The notes beneath the pieces were generated by a model. The model was not told the DNA's origin. It searched no databases and saw nothing but the letters and a program-made list of their open reading frames with translations. The translations under genes and the position numbers were made by a program. A DNA stretch of 35,430 nucleotides from a virus: positions 1 to 35,430 of IMG/VR virus record IMGVR_UViG_3300046011_007439; one strand, 5' to 3'. Shown piece by piece: positions 23,400-31,835 of the stretch (positions are counted from its first letter, which is position 1; each line of letters opens with the position of its first letter).

Positions 23400-25852
23400 C
23401 AGTTGGCCTCGATTAACCGCAGCCCTTGCACCACCTGCTGGCGGTCGCCGTTGGTGCGGAATCCCCACGCCCGCTCGCGCAGGTAGGCACACAGCTTGCG
23501 GCTGCTTCGGTAGCGCGGGCTTTCGCCGTTGTCTTCGCACCAGGCGAGGTAGGTTTTTAGCAGGCGCGAGGCCAGCACCTCATCGGCCGTGCTGCGCTCG
23601 GTGCGCTCTTCCAAGAACTGCGCGACCTGGTCGCTGTCGTCTTGGTAGTCTTTCACCGCTGCCAGCACCGCCGGCGGTGGGTTGAGCCCGCCACCGTCGG
23701 CCATGTCGAGGTAACCCCTGAGCGCCCAATTGAGGATGCCGGGTAGTTCTGCCCGCAGTTCGGCAAGGATCTCGTGGCGCGGCCGGCGCTTCTCGGGCGG
23801 GATGGTGTTCAGCCAGGGGATCAAATGGATGCGCCGCCATATGCCGTGGTCGGTGCCTTTGATCTCGGGCTTATGGTTACCCACCAGCCACAGCTTATGG
23901 GTGGGCTCGAAGTTGTAGGGCTTTTCGTAGGGGCGACGCGCGGTGATCGTGTCGCCACCCACCAGCGCCTTGATTGCGCTGTCGTTGAGCGTGCGGCTCT
24001 CGGGGATTTCATCTGTAACGCAGATTCGTTTACCTTCGAGCATCGCCTTCTTGTAATCGAAATTGTTGTCGGCCTGCTTCGCCAGCAGGGCCTCGATGCC
24101 GATCGTTACCATGTATTCGCCGGCAAGCATCTTGAGCAGCGCGGTGAACGTGCTCTTACCGTTGGCGCCGGAGCCGTAAAGGAAGTGCATGACGTCCTTG
24201 TCCACGAATCCGGTTAGGCTGTTGCCCACCGAACGGGCGAGGTAGGCGATCAGCTCGCGGTTGCCACTGAAAGCGAAGTCCAAGAACGCCGCCCACTTGG
24301 TGCACTGCGCGTCAGGGTTAAACGTGTAACCAGCGCTCATGGTGATCATGTCGCTGGGGCGGTGCTCACGAAAAACACCTTCGGAGAAATCCACCACGCC
24401 GTTCTCCACACACAGCAGGTGCGGCTTGCGGTCGTAGAGCGTCGCCTTGGTGCCGAGCAGTGACTCGGCGAACGCCAGGACGGCGACGATGTAGCTGCGG
24501 TTATAGAGCTTCTCCACCCGTCCCTCGAATTTCTTAATCACCGCCGCCCGCGCGTCCTTGGTGACTTCGGGCGGTGGCGGGCGCTTGGCGATGTCTTCGC
24601 GCACGCTGGCAATCTGCGCCTTGTAGGCCATGGCGATTGCATCGGCGCACTCGATGATGGTGCTGCTCATTTCGTCCTTGGCCCAGATGCCGTTTTCGTA
24701 GGTGCGCCAGCTCTTGGCGAAGTGGTCGTAAAGTTTGCGTCCGTTGACGATGGCTTGCCACAGGCGGGCGTCGCCGAGCTGGGAATCGTTGAGGCACTCG
24801 GCGATGAATTCGCGGGTGAGTTCCACATGGCGGATCTCGGCAGAGGGATCGGCGGTGAGGGATTCGTCGTTGGGCTGGTGGCGGGGGCTGTCGGCAAAGC
24901 GGATGCGGCCGCACCAGTTCTTGCGGAAGGCGGCGGCACGGGCGTCGAAACCGTTTTGTGCGGCGTAGTGCACGAGGGTGCCGACGCCGATCTGGGCCAA
25001 GCGGGCGCGGTGTTTGCTCACATACTCGCCGTGCTTTTCCTCGGGGCTCCACTCGTTGAGCAGTTGGCAGCCTGCTTCCAATCCGACCGCCGACCACACC
25101 GCCGAGGCGATGCGCAGCCAGGTGTCGTAGTCGGGGCGCGACGGGATGAACTTGAGCATCTCGCGCAGGTCGGCGGCGGTGCTTTCCAGGGGCGGGTGCC
25201 AAGCGGCGGCGCGGGCCGGTGCCACTTGCTCCGGGATAGGCAACGGGGTGGCGGCGTCGTTTAACCACAGGTCTTCGTCGCTCGAAACGAAGCAGAGGCG
25301 GAGCGGGTCCTTGGTGCTTTTGTCGATCTGCAGTCCGTAGGTTTTCAGGAAATAAGCCTCCGCCGCGGCGAAGCTGTCGCCGTGCCGGGTGCCGTCGATC
25401 AGCAGGCCGCACTTGAGGCCGCCGCCGCTCGGGGAAACAAAGCCGAAGATCAGGTAAGGATCGGAGCGCAGGAGCGGGCCGGTGCTGGTGAGGTCGAGCG
25501 CGGGGTTGTCCTTGCGGTCAAAGTCGCACTGGAGCACGCCGGAATGACTCAGGAACTTTTCGGCGAGCTGCACCTGTGCATCACGGGTGAGGCAGGCGCC
25601 CGACATCGTGAAGGCAGGCAGCGTGCGCTTGGCCTCTTGGTAGCCTTTCTCGTTCTGGCGTTCGAGGTGGCGGCGCAGCTTTACCAGCGGTTCTCCCCAG
25701 ATGCCGGCGCGGATGCGCTCGAGCACATCGAGCAAGGGCAACTGCTCGGTGGGTTCCGGCGTGAAGGCGCTCGGGAAAAAGGAGACCAGCGCCCCGAGCG
25801 CGGCGGCGGCCTCGGGACTGGCAACGGTTGGAGTGGTGGCGGTGGGTGTCAC
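23399..25852 (-). CDS. Primase-helicase (BT4734-like/PriCT plus D5/P4-type helicase)
   Basis: An 817-aa replication protein. The N-terminal part (to ~210) resembles a BT4734/VirE-N-like primase domain (GVLQCDFDRKDNPALDL, VSPSGGGLKCGLLIDG, DKSTKDPLRLCFVSSDEDLW). A PriCT-2-like helical region follows (DYDTWLRIASAVWS, ~235-310). The C-terminal half is a D5_N/SF3-type helicase: HLLCVENGVVDFSEG, Walker A FLYGSGANGKSTFTALL (~562), RICVTDEIPESRTLNDSAIK and LWLVGNHKPEIKG. It probably primes and unwinds at the phage origin. GTG start; 13 bp after the upstream stop. Confidence 0.9.
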   Translation of the reverse strand: MTPTATTPTVASPEAAAALGALVSFFPSAFTPEPTEQLPLLDVLERIRAGIWGEPLVKLRRHLERQNEKGYQEAKRTLPAFTMSGACLTRDAQVQLAEKFLSHSGVLQCDFDRKDNPALDLTSTGPLLRSDPYLIFGFVSPSGGGLKCGLLIDGTRHGDSFAAAEAYFLKTYGLQIDKSTKDPLRLCFVSSDEDLWLNDAATPLPIPEQVAPARAAAWHPPLESTAADLREMLKFIPSRPDYDTWLRIASAVWSAVGLEAGCQLLNEWSPEEKHGEYVSKHRARLAQIGVGTLVHYAAQNGFDARAAAFRKNWCGRIRFADSPRHQPNDESLTADPSAEIRHVELTREFIAECLNDSQLGDARLWQAIVNGRKLYDHFAKSWRTYENGIWAKDEMSSTIIECADAIAMAYKAQIASVREDIAKRPPPPEVTKDARAAVIKKFEGRVEKLYNRSYIVAVLAFAESLLGTKATLYDRKPHLLCVENGVVDFSEGVFREHRPSDMITMSAGYTFNPDAQCTKWAAFLDFAFSGNRELIAYLARSVGNSLTGFVDKDVMHFLYGSGANGKSTFTALLKMLAGEYMVTIGIEALLAKQADNNFDYKKAMLEGKRICVTDEIPESRTLNDSAIKALVGGDTITARRPYEKPYNFEPTHKLWLVGNHKPEIKGTDHGIWRRIHLIPWLNTIPPEKRRPRHEILAELRAELPGILNWALRGYLDMADGGGLNPPPAVLAAVKDYQDDSDQVAQFLEERTERSTADEVLASRLLKTYLAWCEDNGESPRYRSSRKLCAYLRERAWGFRTNGDRQQVVQGLRLIEAN

Positions 25853-25865
25853 GGAGTTTTATGAT

Positions 25866-27197
25866 TTAAGCGGCGCACGCTTGGCGGGTTTCGAGTTCGC
25901 GGTAGAAGGCGATGGCCTCGGGGGAAACGAACACCCCTGAAAACCAGTCTTTCAAAAACAGCCCGCGCAGGGAGCGCAGGCGGGACAGGGCAACATAGGC
26001 TTGGCCGGGTTCACGGGCGGCGCGGATGTCGATCAGGGCGGCATCGAGCGTGAGTCCCTGGCTTTTGTGGATCGTCATCGAGTAGGCCAGCCGGAGCGGG
26101 TATTGATGGAACTTGGCCGAGTCGTCGTCCTGTGGATCGAACTGCCAGGAGAACGGACCCACCACGATTTCCTTGCCGTCGTCCTTGCGGATCCGGATTC
26201 CGTCGGAGCTTTCGAGGGTCTGTTCGTCGAAGTTCAAAACCGTGCCGCATTCGCCGTTGGCGGCGATCATGGCACCGCCGCCGCTCTCGGTGAGGTTTGC
26301 TGTGAACATCACGCGAGCGGTGCGCTTGAGCAGGAGCGCCTGCGGGGTGACGAGGTTTTTGAGGAGGAACTCGATCTGATCGGAGGCCCCGGTGGTGCGG
26401 GCGTTGAACGTGCGGGCTTCCTCGTCCTCGATGTTTTCGAGTTGGTAGGAGTTCCACTTATCCACCTGAACGTTGTGGGTGAACAGCCGCGGGATATTGC
26501 GGGACGGGAAGCGGGCCACCCGGGTGGCGAGGATTTCCGCAGTCTTCCCGCTGATGCGACCGACGCGGAAGTCGTTGAGCGCATCGATAAAATCGGGTTC
26601 GTTCTGGCGAAAGATTTGCGAGAGGTAGCAGGGGACCAGCCCGCCGCCCTGCCACGCGGCAGAGCGGAAGGCCCAATCATAACGGCCGGTCTTGGCCACG
26701 GGGGGCAGTTGCAGGAAGTCGCCAACAGCCACCAGTTGCAGCCCGCCGAACGGTTTTAATGGGCACTCGCGCACCCGGCGGAAGTGGTGATCGAGGAAAT
26801 CGAGCAGGCGGCCGGGCAGCATGCTGACTTCGTCAATGACCACTGTGCGGGCGGAGCGGATCCGGTTATAAGCAGCGCGCCGGCTGCGGGTCATGCCCAT
26901 CTCTAAAAACACCGAGTAGTCGTCGAACGATTGGCCGGGGTTGGGACCGAGGCCGATGCCGGCGAAGCGGTAGATGGTGCGGGCGGTGATCGTCAGCCCG
27001 GTCTTTTCGAGGAACTGCTGTTGCAGGTTGAGCGCAGCGATCCCCGTCGTTGCGCACAGGTCAATGGGGCCCCGGGCACGGCCCACGATGGCCGCCATGA
27101 CGGTGCTCTTTCCCGTGCCAGCCATGCCGGTGATGAAGGCATTGGCCCCGCTCTCGACCAGTTCGACGGCGGCAAGCTGTTGGGTGGCCAGCTTCAT
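25866..27197 (-). CDS. PIF1/RecD2-like SF1 DNA helicase
   Basis: A 443-aa helicase with all main SF1B motifs: Walker A GMAGTGKST (24-32), Walker B VVIDEVSML (119-127), motif III GDFLQLPPV (159-167), IFRQ (motif IV), SMTIHKSQGLTLDAALID (motif V, ~378) and YVALSRLRSLRGL (motif VI). This PIF1/Dda-type enzyme moves 5'-3' on ssDNA (family knowledge). It adds a second motor beside the D5-type helicase and may serve replication restart or recombination. The start overlaps the stop of the preceding small gene by 4 bp. Confidence 0.92.
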   Translation of the reverse strand: MKLATQQLAAVELVESGANAFITGMAGTGKSTVMAAIVGRARGPIDLCATTGIAALNLQQQFLEKTGLTITARTIYRFAGIGLGPNPGQSFDDYSVFLEMGMTRSRRAAYNRIRSARTVVIDEVSMLPGRLLDFLDHHFRRVRECPLKPFGGLQLVAVGDFLQLPPVAKTGRYDWAFRSAAWQGGGLVPCYLSQIFRQNEPDFIDALNDFRVGRISGKTAEILATRVARFPSRNIPRLFTHNVQVDKWNSYQLENIEDEEARTFNARTTGASDQIEFLLKNLVTPQALLLKRTARVMFTANLTESGGGAMIAANGECGTVLNFDEQTLESSDGIRIRKDDGKEIVVGPFSWQFDPQDDDSAKFHQYPLRLAYSMTIHKSQGLTLDAALIDIRAAREPGQAYVALSRLRSLRGLFLKDWFSGVFVSPEAIAFYRELETRQACAA

Positions 27198-27415
27198 GCG
27201 GCCTCCGTTTCGGCCTCAGCCTGGGCGCGCAGGGCGGTGGCGGGGACGCCCTGCCATTTGTTGTTTTTGCTCTGCTTCTTGGCATGACCGCGCAGGAGGT
27301 GGCGGCGTTCTTTGATCGAGAGTTTATTGAAACGGCCGGGGCCGATCTGCAATCCACGCACCCAGCCGCGGGAGATGGCCTTTTCAATCTTCTTGGCAGC
27401 GCTTTTCAGGTTCAT
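27194..27415 (-). CDS. Small basic protein of unknown function
   Basis: A 73-aa, strongly basic protein (KSAAKKIEKAISRGWVRGL, KERRHLLRGHAKKQSKNNK) with an acidic Ala/Glu tail. Nucleic-acid binding is plausible from charge only. It lies between the resolvase and helicase genes with 4-bp overlaps on both sides, so it belongs to the replication operon. Confidence 0.65.
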   Translation of the reverse strand: MNLKSAAKKIEKAISRGWVRGLQIGPGRFNKLSIKERRHLLRGHAKKQSKNNKWQGVPATALRAQAEAETEAA

Positions 27416-27894
27416 GCGCGGGCTCCTTTCTCGGCGCGGACGCCGTAATCAGCGATCAGCAGGGCGTCGCAGGTGTCGAGGGTGGGTTTCAGCGCGGGGT
27501 AACGGCGCAGGGCTTCGGCACGCAGGGCGCGTTTGCGCTCGGGGCCTTTTTTGCCAGTCGTGCCGGTGATTCCAGCCTGCCAATCCTGCGGGCGGACCAT
27601 GATCGTGCGGACGCAGAAGGCGGCGAGAACACCCTCCCAGTAGCCGGCGGAGTGCCCCATCTTGAACATGGAGGAGCCGGGCAGGGATTTACCGGCGATG
27701 AAGCCGCCGATCTTTTCGAGGTAGGCGACGCAGTCCGTCGTGTTGACGTGGCAAATGGCGTCGCGGAGGGCTTCGATCGGGGGGACGTCGGCGGTCTTAT
27801 GGATGACGGGCAGGCCTTTGGGGGCGATGAAGCAGAGGGCACCATGCGCACCGGGGTCGATGGCGATGATGGTAAGTTGGGAGGCGGGAGTCAT
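27412..27894 (-). CDS. RuvC-like Holliday junction resolvase
   Basis: A 160-aa RNase-H-fold nuclease. Strand 1 holds IIAIDPGAHGAL (Asp13), strand 4 AYLEKIGG (Glu60), and the C-terminal helix LDTCDALLIADYG (Asp140/Asp143), matching the four acidic residues of the RuvC active site. Middle features include WEGVLAAF and VRPQDWQAGITG, typical of phage RuvC-like proteins. It probably removes junctions or branches before packaging. ATGA overlaps on both sides. Confidence 0.87.
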   Translation of the reverse strand: MTPASQLTIIAIDPGAHGALCFIAPKGLPVIHKTADVPPIEALRDAICHVNTTDCVAYLEKIGGFIAGKSLPGSSMFKMGHSAGYWEGVLAAFCVRTIMVRPQDWQAGITGTTGKKGPERKRALRAEALRRYPALKPTLDTCDALLIADYGVRAEKGARA

Positions 27895-28103
27895 GTGGTA
27901 GCGGGTGTTTGCGAGTGTTTGCAGTTGTTTGCGGGGATCGCCCGACCTAGCCCGTGCCAGCAGTGGGGGCAGTTGCCCTCGGGTGCTGGGTGGTTTGCCT
28001 GGTCGCTCTTGATGCGGCGGGCCATCAGGGCGATGCCGAGCGGGCGTAGGTAGGGCGGTTGCTTTTCGGCTTTGTGGAAATCTTCGGTGTAAAAGGTGAA
28101 CAA
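27891..28103 (-). CDS. Small zinc-ribbon-like protein (start uncertain)
   Basis: The frame ends TGA at 27891-27893, overlapping the resolvase ATG. Its start is unclear: TTG at 28103 gives 70 aa (FTFYTEDFHKAEKQPP...), ATG at 28025 gives 44 aa. The C-terminus has Cys45, Cys48, His50, Cys61 and His63 (NCPHCWHGLG ... NNCKH), which look like a zinc-binding knuckle. It lies in the early operon between a hypothetical gene and the resolvase gene. Function unknown. The frame runs on to 28313 but that part shadows the upstream gene. Confidence 0.5.
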   Translation of the reverse strand: MFTFYTEDFHKAEKQPPYLRPLGIALMARRIKSDQANHPAPEGNCPHCWHGLGRAIPANNCKHSQTPATT

Positions 28104-28144
28104 GTCGCCGGCGTGGTCTTGCGGATCGCGCGCGGCGGGCTCGG

Positions 28145-28573
28145 TTAAAACGGGTCGTGGCGGTAGGGCTTGGAGAGGAGCGGCAGTCGGTGGAGCAGGA
28201 TCAGGCGACCGGGGTCGCTCGCGCTCTCCACTGCCAGCCACGCATGGACGCCCGGGGGCGGCTCCATCCACACCCCGAGCTGGGTGCTGACTTGCTGGCG
28301 GGCGAGGAGCCATTCCTTGGCCGCCTCCGAGGGTTTCTCGGAGGCGAACTCGAAAGGGACATCCGGCCCCAGCTCAACCTTGGGATCTCCCAACCGGCGT
28401 TCCGGTGTGGTCGTGATGAGCTGGTCGCCCACATAGACCGCATCGCGGCGGGGTGGCAGTGCGGGAGCGGTGCGGATTACCGTGCCGACCGACGCGGTTG
28501 AGGCGGCGGCCGGTACGGGGGGCTTCACTTGGCCCGACTGCTTCTGTGCGAGGAGGTCTTTGAGCGAGGCCAT
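28145..28573 (-). CDS. Hypothetical early protein
   Basis: A 142-aa protein. The ATG at 28573 (MASLKDLLAQKQSGQV) is chosen because sequence further upstream shadows the neighbour. A Pro/Ala linker (residues 17-45) precedes a compact domain with DAVYVGDQLITTTPE, ASEKPSEAAKEWLLA and PGVHAWLAVESASDPGRLIL, ending KPYRHDPF. The short aromatic C-terminal tail could be an interaction tip. It lies 13 bp after the coiled-coil gene. Not recognised. Confidence 0.7.
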   Translation of the reverse strand: MASLKDLLAQKQSGQVKPPVPAAASTASVGTVIRTAPALPPRRDAVYVGDQLITTTPERRLGDPKVELGPDVPFEFASEKPSEAAKEWLLARQQVSTQLGVWMEPPPGVHAWLAVESASDPGRLILLHRLPLLSKPYRHDPF

Positions 28574-28586
28574 GGTGGGTTTTCGC

Positions 28587-29372
28587 TCAGTAGTCGTAAT
28601 CCTCGACCTTGGTCGGCACCGCGGACACAGCCTTGGCGGTGACGAGGGCCGCATTCTCCGCCCACACCCGCACGCCGGGCAGGTCTTGGCGGTGCTTGAT
28701 GATCGCCCGGATCGCCGCGTTGTTCGGCTCGATCGTGCAGAGGTCGGGGAAGGCAGCGAACAGGCGCTTGATGTCGGTGATCTCGAACTTCCAGTTCTTG
28801 CGCACCTGGATGCCGACGGGGGCGGCGGTGCTTTCGGCCACCGCCACCGCCTGCTGGCGAACCTCGAGCGCAGCCTGGTCGGCTTCGGCAGCGATTGCGT
28901 CCATGTCGCCCTCGAGGTTGCCGGTCTCGCCAGCACGGGCCGCGGCGAGGCGGTCGCGTTCGCGTTGCTCCTGCTCTTCGCGGATCAGGCGCTCCTGGCG
29001 TTCGGACTCCAAGCGGGCGGCGTTGGCCTTCTGTTGTTCGGCGCTCTGGTAATTGCCGATCAGGGTATTGAGTCGCTTTCCCTCAAGCTCGAGGTCTTCG
29101 ACGAAGGTTTTGCAGGTCTGGTCAATGGCGCGGCCGGCGGCGAGCACCGGGGCTTTGATCAGGTTGCGGCTGTCTTCGACCTGTTTGATCAGGGCTTTGA
29201 CGGCGACATAGGCCGATGACGCCTCTTTGACGGCAGCATGGTCGCGGATTTCGCGGCAGACTTTGGCGGCGGCCAGGGCCACCCGGCGCGCCTCGAAGGC
29301 GGCCGGGCAGATGTCCACCGTGGCGGCCTCGACGGGGCCGCTCAGGGTGAGTTGTTCAGTGACGAGTGACAT
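28587..29372 (-). CDS. Coiled-coil early protein, recombination-associated type
   Basis: A 261-aa protein. Residues about 25-150 are a long helical, charged coiled coil (EARRVALAAAKVCREIRDH, QVEDSRNLIKAPVLAAGR, SERQERLIREEQEQRERDR). The C-terminal domain has IQVRKNWKFEITDIKRLF, AAIRAIIKHRQDLPGVRVWAE. That C-terminal pattern (RK.WKFEI.D... A.R..IK....PGVR....E) recurs in phage early proteins next to recombinase or SSB-like genes. It has a good ribosome site, AAGAAAGGA ending about 6 nt before the ATG. Exact role unknown. Confidence 0.75.
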   Translation of the reverse strand: MSLVTEQLTLSGPVEAATVDICPAAFEARRVALAAAKVCREIRDHAAVKEASSAYVAVKALIKQVEDSRNLIKAPVLAAGRAIDQTCKTFVEDLELEGKRLNTLIGNYQSAEQQKANAARLESERQERLIREEQEQRERDRLAAARAGETGNLEGDMDAIAAEADQAALEVRQQAVAVAESTAAPVGIQVRKNWKFEITDIKRLFAAFPDLCTIEPNNAAIRAIIKHRQDLPGVRVWAENAALVTAKAVSAVPTKVEDYDY

Positions 29373-29388
29373 TGATGTCCTTTCTTGG
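29373..29388 (-). promoter_or_regulatory. Clear Shine-Dalgarno site before the coiled-coil gene
   Basis: Minus strand reads AAGAAAGGACATCA then ATG: a GGA core with upstream A/G richness and about 6-nt spacing. It is one of few good Shine-Dalgarno matches in the window; most other genes rely on overlap coupling. Confidence 0.6.
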
Positions 29389-29396
29389 GCGGGCAG

Positions 29397-30182
29397 TTAG
29401 TAGGCCGGGACCGGATCAACCGCGGGGGCGGCGGGTTCGGAGGCTTCGGCGAGGGCGGCTTTGGCAAAGCCGAGGGCCTCACCCAGGCGCTTGTCAGCAG
29501 CGGTGGGCTTGGCGTTCTTGGCGTGCACCGGCACCCAGTTGGCGATGAGCTTTTCGACGGCCTCGGGGTCGAGGTCGCCGAGGTCGACGCCGGCGTGTTT
29601 GCCCACGTGCACCTTGCAGCGCATCCAGTTATCGCGGCCCACAGCGCCGCCGTCCTCGTTGGTGGGCGTGGCGGCTTTGCGGTAGCTGGCACCGGCTCCG
29701 GCGGAGTCACCGCCTGCGGCTTTCTTGGCGTCGCGGTCCTTCTTGCGAGTGAAGGTGCCGGAGTTGGCGAGGGGTTCACCGATCTTGTGCGGGGTGCAGG
29801 CGATGATGTTGGCGTAGGTCTCGCCGTTGGTGCCCGCGCTGTGGGTGACGATCACGAATGCGGGCTTGCCGAGCAGGGCCTCGGTGTCGAACTCCTCGAG
29901 CTCTTGGGCGGTCAGGTCGCGGCCGAACCACTGTTTCAAAAACTTGCGGAAACTGGCCTTTTCGTTGAGCGAGGTGGTGAAGCCGCTCGACCAGACGCAG
30001 TGGGGGCGGTTGGGCGTGGTGCTCTTGTCGAGTTGGTCGATCTCGAAGACCAGGCGGAACTTTTCCTTGGGGCCGTACTCGGTTTCCTTGGTTTCGGGCG
30101 GGGTCACGTCCACGCACACGGCGCGGCCAGTGAATTCAGGACAGGGGGCGAAATTGCCGGACTTCTTTTCTGAGAGTTTCAT
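29397..30182 (-). CDS. OB-fold-like ssDNA-binding protein candidate
   Basis: A 261-aa protein. The N-terminal ~130 residues (GRAVCVDVTPPETKETEYG, EKFRLVFEIDQLDKS, FTTSLNEKASFRKFLKQWFG, TEALLGKPAFVIVTHSAG, YANIIACTPHK) follow a phage early-protein pattern likely to be an OB-fold ssDNA-binding domain. The C-terminal half is a Lys/Ala-rich linker plus WMRCKVHVGKHAGVDLGDL and LDPEAVEKLIANWVP, then an Ala/Pro tail. It lies with coiled-coil and resolvase genes, so a replication/recombination role is likely. The function is inferred. Confidence 0.7.
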   Translation of the reverse strand: MKLSEKKSGNFAPCPEFTGRAVCVDVTPPETKETEYGPKEKFRLVFEIDQLDKSTTPNRPHCVWSSGFTTSLNEKASFRKFLKQWFGRDLTAQELEEFDTEALLGKPAFVIVTHSAGTNGETYANIIACTPHKIGEPLANSGTFTRKKDRDAKKAAGGDSAGAGASYRKAATPTNEDGGAVGRDNWMRCKVHVGKHAGVDLGDLDPEAVEKLIANWVPVHAKNAKPTAADKRLGEALGFAKAALAEASEPAAPAVDPVPAY

Positions 30183-30219
30183 GATGATTTAAGCGGATGA
30201 GTTGGGTTGCTGGCGGAAA

Positions 30220-31122
30220 TTACAGGTTGTTTTTGGAGTCGGCCCCGGCGTCGTCGCGGCTGCCTTCGTCGGCGGCGCAATCGACCGTGCCCGAGGTGTT
30301 CGCTTTGCGGCCGGCGCGTGACTTCTTCTTGGCGGCGGCGGCTTCTGCTTTAGCTGCCTCCAGGCTGATGCGGAGTTTCTCAGCCCGGTCGTTAAGATGG
30401 GCATTGGTCTTGGTGATGACGTAGTTCGAGCCGGGGGCGCTCAGCACGGCTGGCGTGCAGTGCAACCACTGGAACCACGCCTCGACATCGCCGGTGATCT
30501 CGCTGTCGAGTAGGTTTTCGAGCCACTCCTCGGCTTCGTCCTTGGGGCGCAATTCGTTTGTTTCGTCGTCGCAGAAGATGCTGAAAAAATCGGAAGCGAA
30601 GTGGGTGGCATCTTCCTGGGTAACTACGCGCGGTCGTTCACCACAGCCGATGAGCGCGTCGGCCTTTTTGATTGCGACCTCGGTTGGATCGGTGGGCCAT
30701 TCCTTTGGAGCGGGCAGTGCCAAGAAGGGGATTACGTCGGCGTTGGCGGACTGTTGCTCGATGATCTCCATCACCATCTGACGGTCGCGCTCGGTCATGT
30801 CTTCCTCGGCAACGACTTCGCCACCCTCGCGCTTGCGGAGCGTCTTTCGACCGGCCTTGGGTTCGTCGAAGGTCCAAAAGCAGAGGTAGTCGCGCATCTC
30901 GAAGCCCGAAGTCACGCAACCGCGCAGGCGGTTTTCTTCGCTTTCGATGGCAGAGAGGCGGGCCTTGTAGTCGGCCTTGATGTGATCGAGTTCGGCGTTG
31001 GTCGAATCGATGCGGTTAAGAGCCATGGCCATCTCGAGGGCCTTGGCGTTGCGCTCTTCGAGCGTGTAATTGTAACGCAGCTGGCGGCGCGTTTCGTTGG
31101 CGGCAAGGGCGGTGGTGCTCAT
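30220..31122 (-). CDS. Hypothetical early protein with coiled coil
   Basis: A 300-aa protein; ATG at 31122, 4 bp after the stop of the preceding gene (31127). The N-terminal coiled coil (EERNAKALEMAMALNRID, LDHIKADYKARLSAIESEE) is followed by MRDYLCFWTFDEPKAGRKTL and an acidic middle part (DDETNELRPKDEAEEWLENLL). The C-terminus is Lys-rich (EAAAAKKKSRAGRKANTSG) and may bind nucleic acid. Not recognised. Confidence 0.72.
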   Translation of the reverse strand: MSTTALAANETRRQLRYNYTLEERNAKALEMAMALNRIDSTNAELDHIKADYKARLSAIESEENRLRGCVTSGFEMRDYLCFWTFDEPKAGRKTLRKREGGEVVAEEDMTERDRQMVMEIIEQQSANADVIPFLALPAPKEWPTDPTEVAIKKADALIGCGERPRVVTQEDATHFASDFFSIFCDDETNELRPKDEAEEWLENLLDSEITGDVEAWFQWLHCTPAVLSAPGSNYVITKTNAHLNDRAEKLRISLEAAKAEAAAAKKKSRAGRKANTSGTVDCAADEGSRDDAGADSKNNL

Positions 31123-31126
31123 GGGC

Positions 31127-31468
31127 TTAGTTGTCGGAGGGGAACGGGGCGGAGGTACGCGGCAGGTCGGCGATGGCGCGGGCCTCGTCGTGATTTTTGG
31201 CAATGCGCAGGTGAGCGATGCCGATGGTGATTCCGGCCTGTTCGGTCGGGTAGTGGATCAGGCCCACCGAGTTCGCCAGGGCGTAGGTGCTGTCGAGCTC
31301 GATGCTCTCGGAGAGCAGTTCGAGCAGTTCGACGAGCTTCTTGGCCTCGGTCTTGGCGGGCAGGGTGAGGATCTTCGATCCGATGTGCAGAGTGAGCACC
31401 CGGGTGATCGGGGGCAGAACGAGCCCCGACTTGACTTCGGGTGCGTTGGCTGGCGTGGTTGTGGTCAT
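31127..31468 (-). CDS. First gene of the long leftward operon, hypothetical
   Basis: A 113-aa protein. The ATG at 31468 is preceded by GATAGGAATAAT (an AGGA site with about 6-nt spacing), which decides the start; the frame upstream runs through the hairpin leader and is not coding. It has ITRVLTLHIGSKILTLPAKTEAKKLVELLELLS, then YALANSVGLIHYPTE and a basic-acidic tail. It looks like a small alpha/beta protein of unknown role. It follows the 97-bp leader that separates control genes from the long operon. Confidence 0.72.
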   Translation of the reverse strand: MTTTTPANAPEVKSGLVLPPITRVLTLHIGSKILTLPAKTEAKKLVELLELLSESIELDSTYALANSVGLIHYPTEQAGITIGIAHLRIAKNHDEARAIADLPRTSAPFPSDN

Positions 31469-31492
31469 ATTATTCCTATCGGTTGTTAGTTG

Positions 31493-31520
31493 AGCCCTCT
31501 GCTGTAACAGGGGGCTTTTT
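31493..31520 (+). terminator. Intrinsic terminator-like hairpin, + orientation
   Basis: AGCCCTCTG (31493-31501), loop CTGTAA, CAGGGGGCT (31508-31516): 9 bp with one G-U pair, followed by a T run to 31520. The U tract reads on the + strand, although the adjacent genes are on the minus strand. In minus-strand RNA the same hairpin (one C-A mismatch) sits in the 5' leader of the operon. Confidence 0.6.
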
Positions 31521-31565
31521 CGTGGCCGGTGATCGGCGCACGGAAAGTGGGTTGGTAGCGGTGGC

Positions 31566-31835
31566 CTAAGCCGCTTTGCGGGTTTCGAGGTAGGCGTCCA
31601 AGTCGGCACGCTTAACCAGGCGGACGCCGCGCTTACCGCTACGGCCGACGATCAAAACAGACGGCAGGCGCTTCGCCGGGTCTTCGGATTTGCAGATGCG
31701 GCAGAGCATCGAGGCGTCGATCCCGTAGGCCTGCTCGATGTCACGGGGGCGGAGCCAAACCGCGCCGTCGATCTGGCGAGTGGTGCGCTTGCGCTGCACG
31801 GGCGGGACAGTGGAGAGGGGAGAGGCGGCGCTCAC
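31566..31835 (-). CDS. Winged-helix DNA-binding protein (excisionase/MerR-like)
   Basis: An 89-aa protein with the excisionase-like layout: WLRPRDIEQAYGIDASMLCRI forms the helix-turn-helix, and LIVGRSGKRGVRLVKRADLDAYLE the wing and last helix. Such proteins act as recombination directionality factors or small regulators. GTG start overlapping the upstream CopG-like gene's stop (GTGA). The gene is last in the control operon before the hairpin leader. Confidence 0.8.
   Translation of the reverse strand: MSAASPLSTVPPVQRKRTTRQIDGAVWLRPRDIEQAYGIDASMLCRICKSEDPAKRLPSVLIVGRSGKRGVRLVKRADLDAYLETRKAA

Noticed and set aside
24534-25412. 292-aa minus frame inside the primase gene
   Set aside because: Arg/Pro/His-rich frame typical of high-GC shadow; the primase frame has recognised motifs.
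29385-30173. 262-aa + strand frame
   Set aside because: Antisense to the ssDNA-binding candidate; Gly/Val-rich shadow composition.
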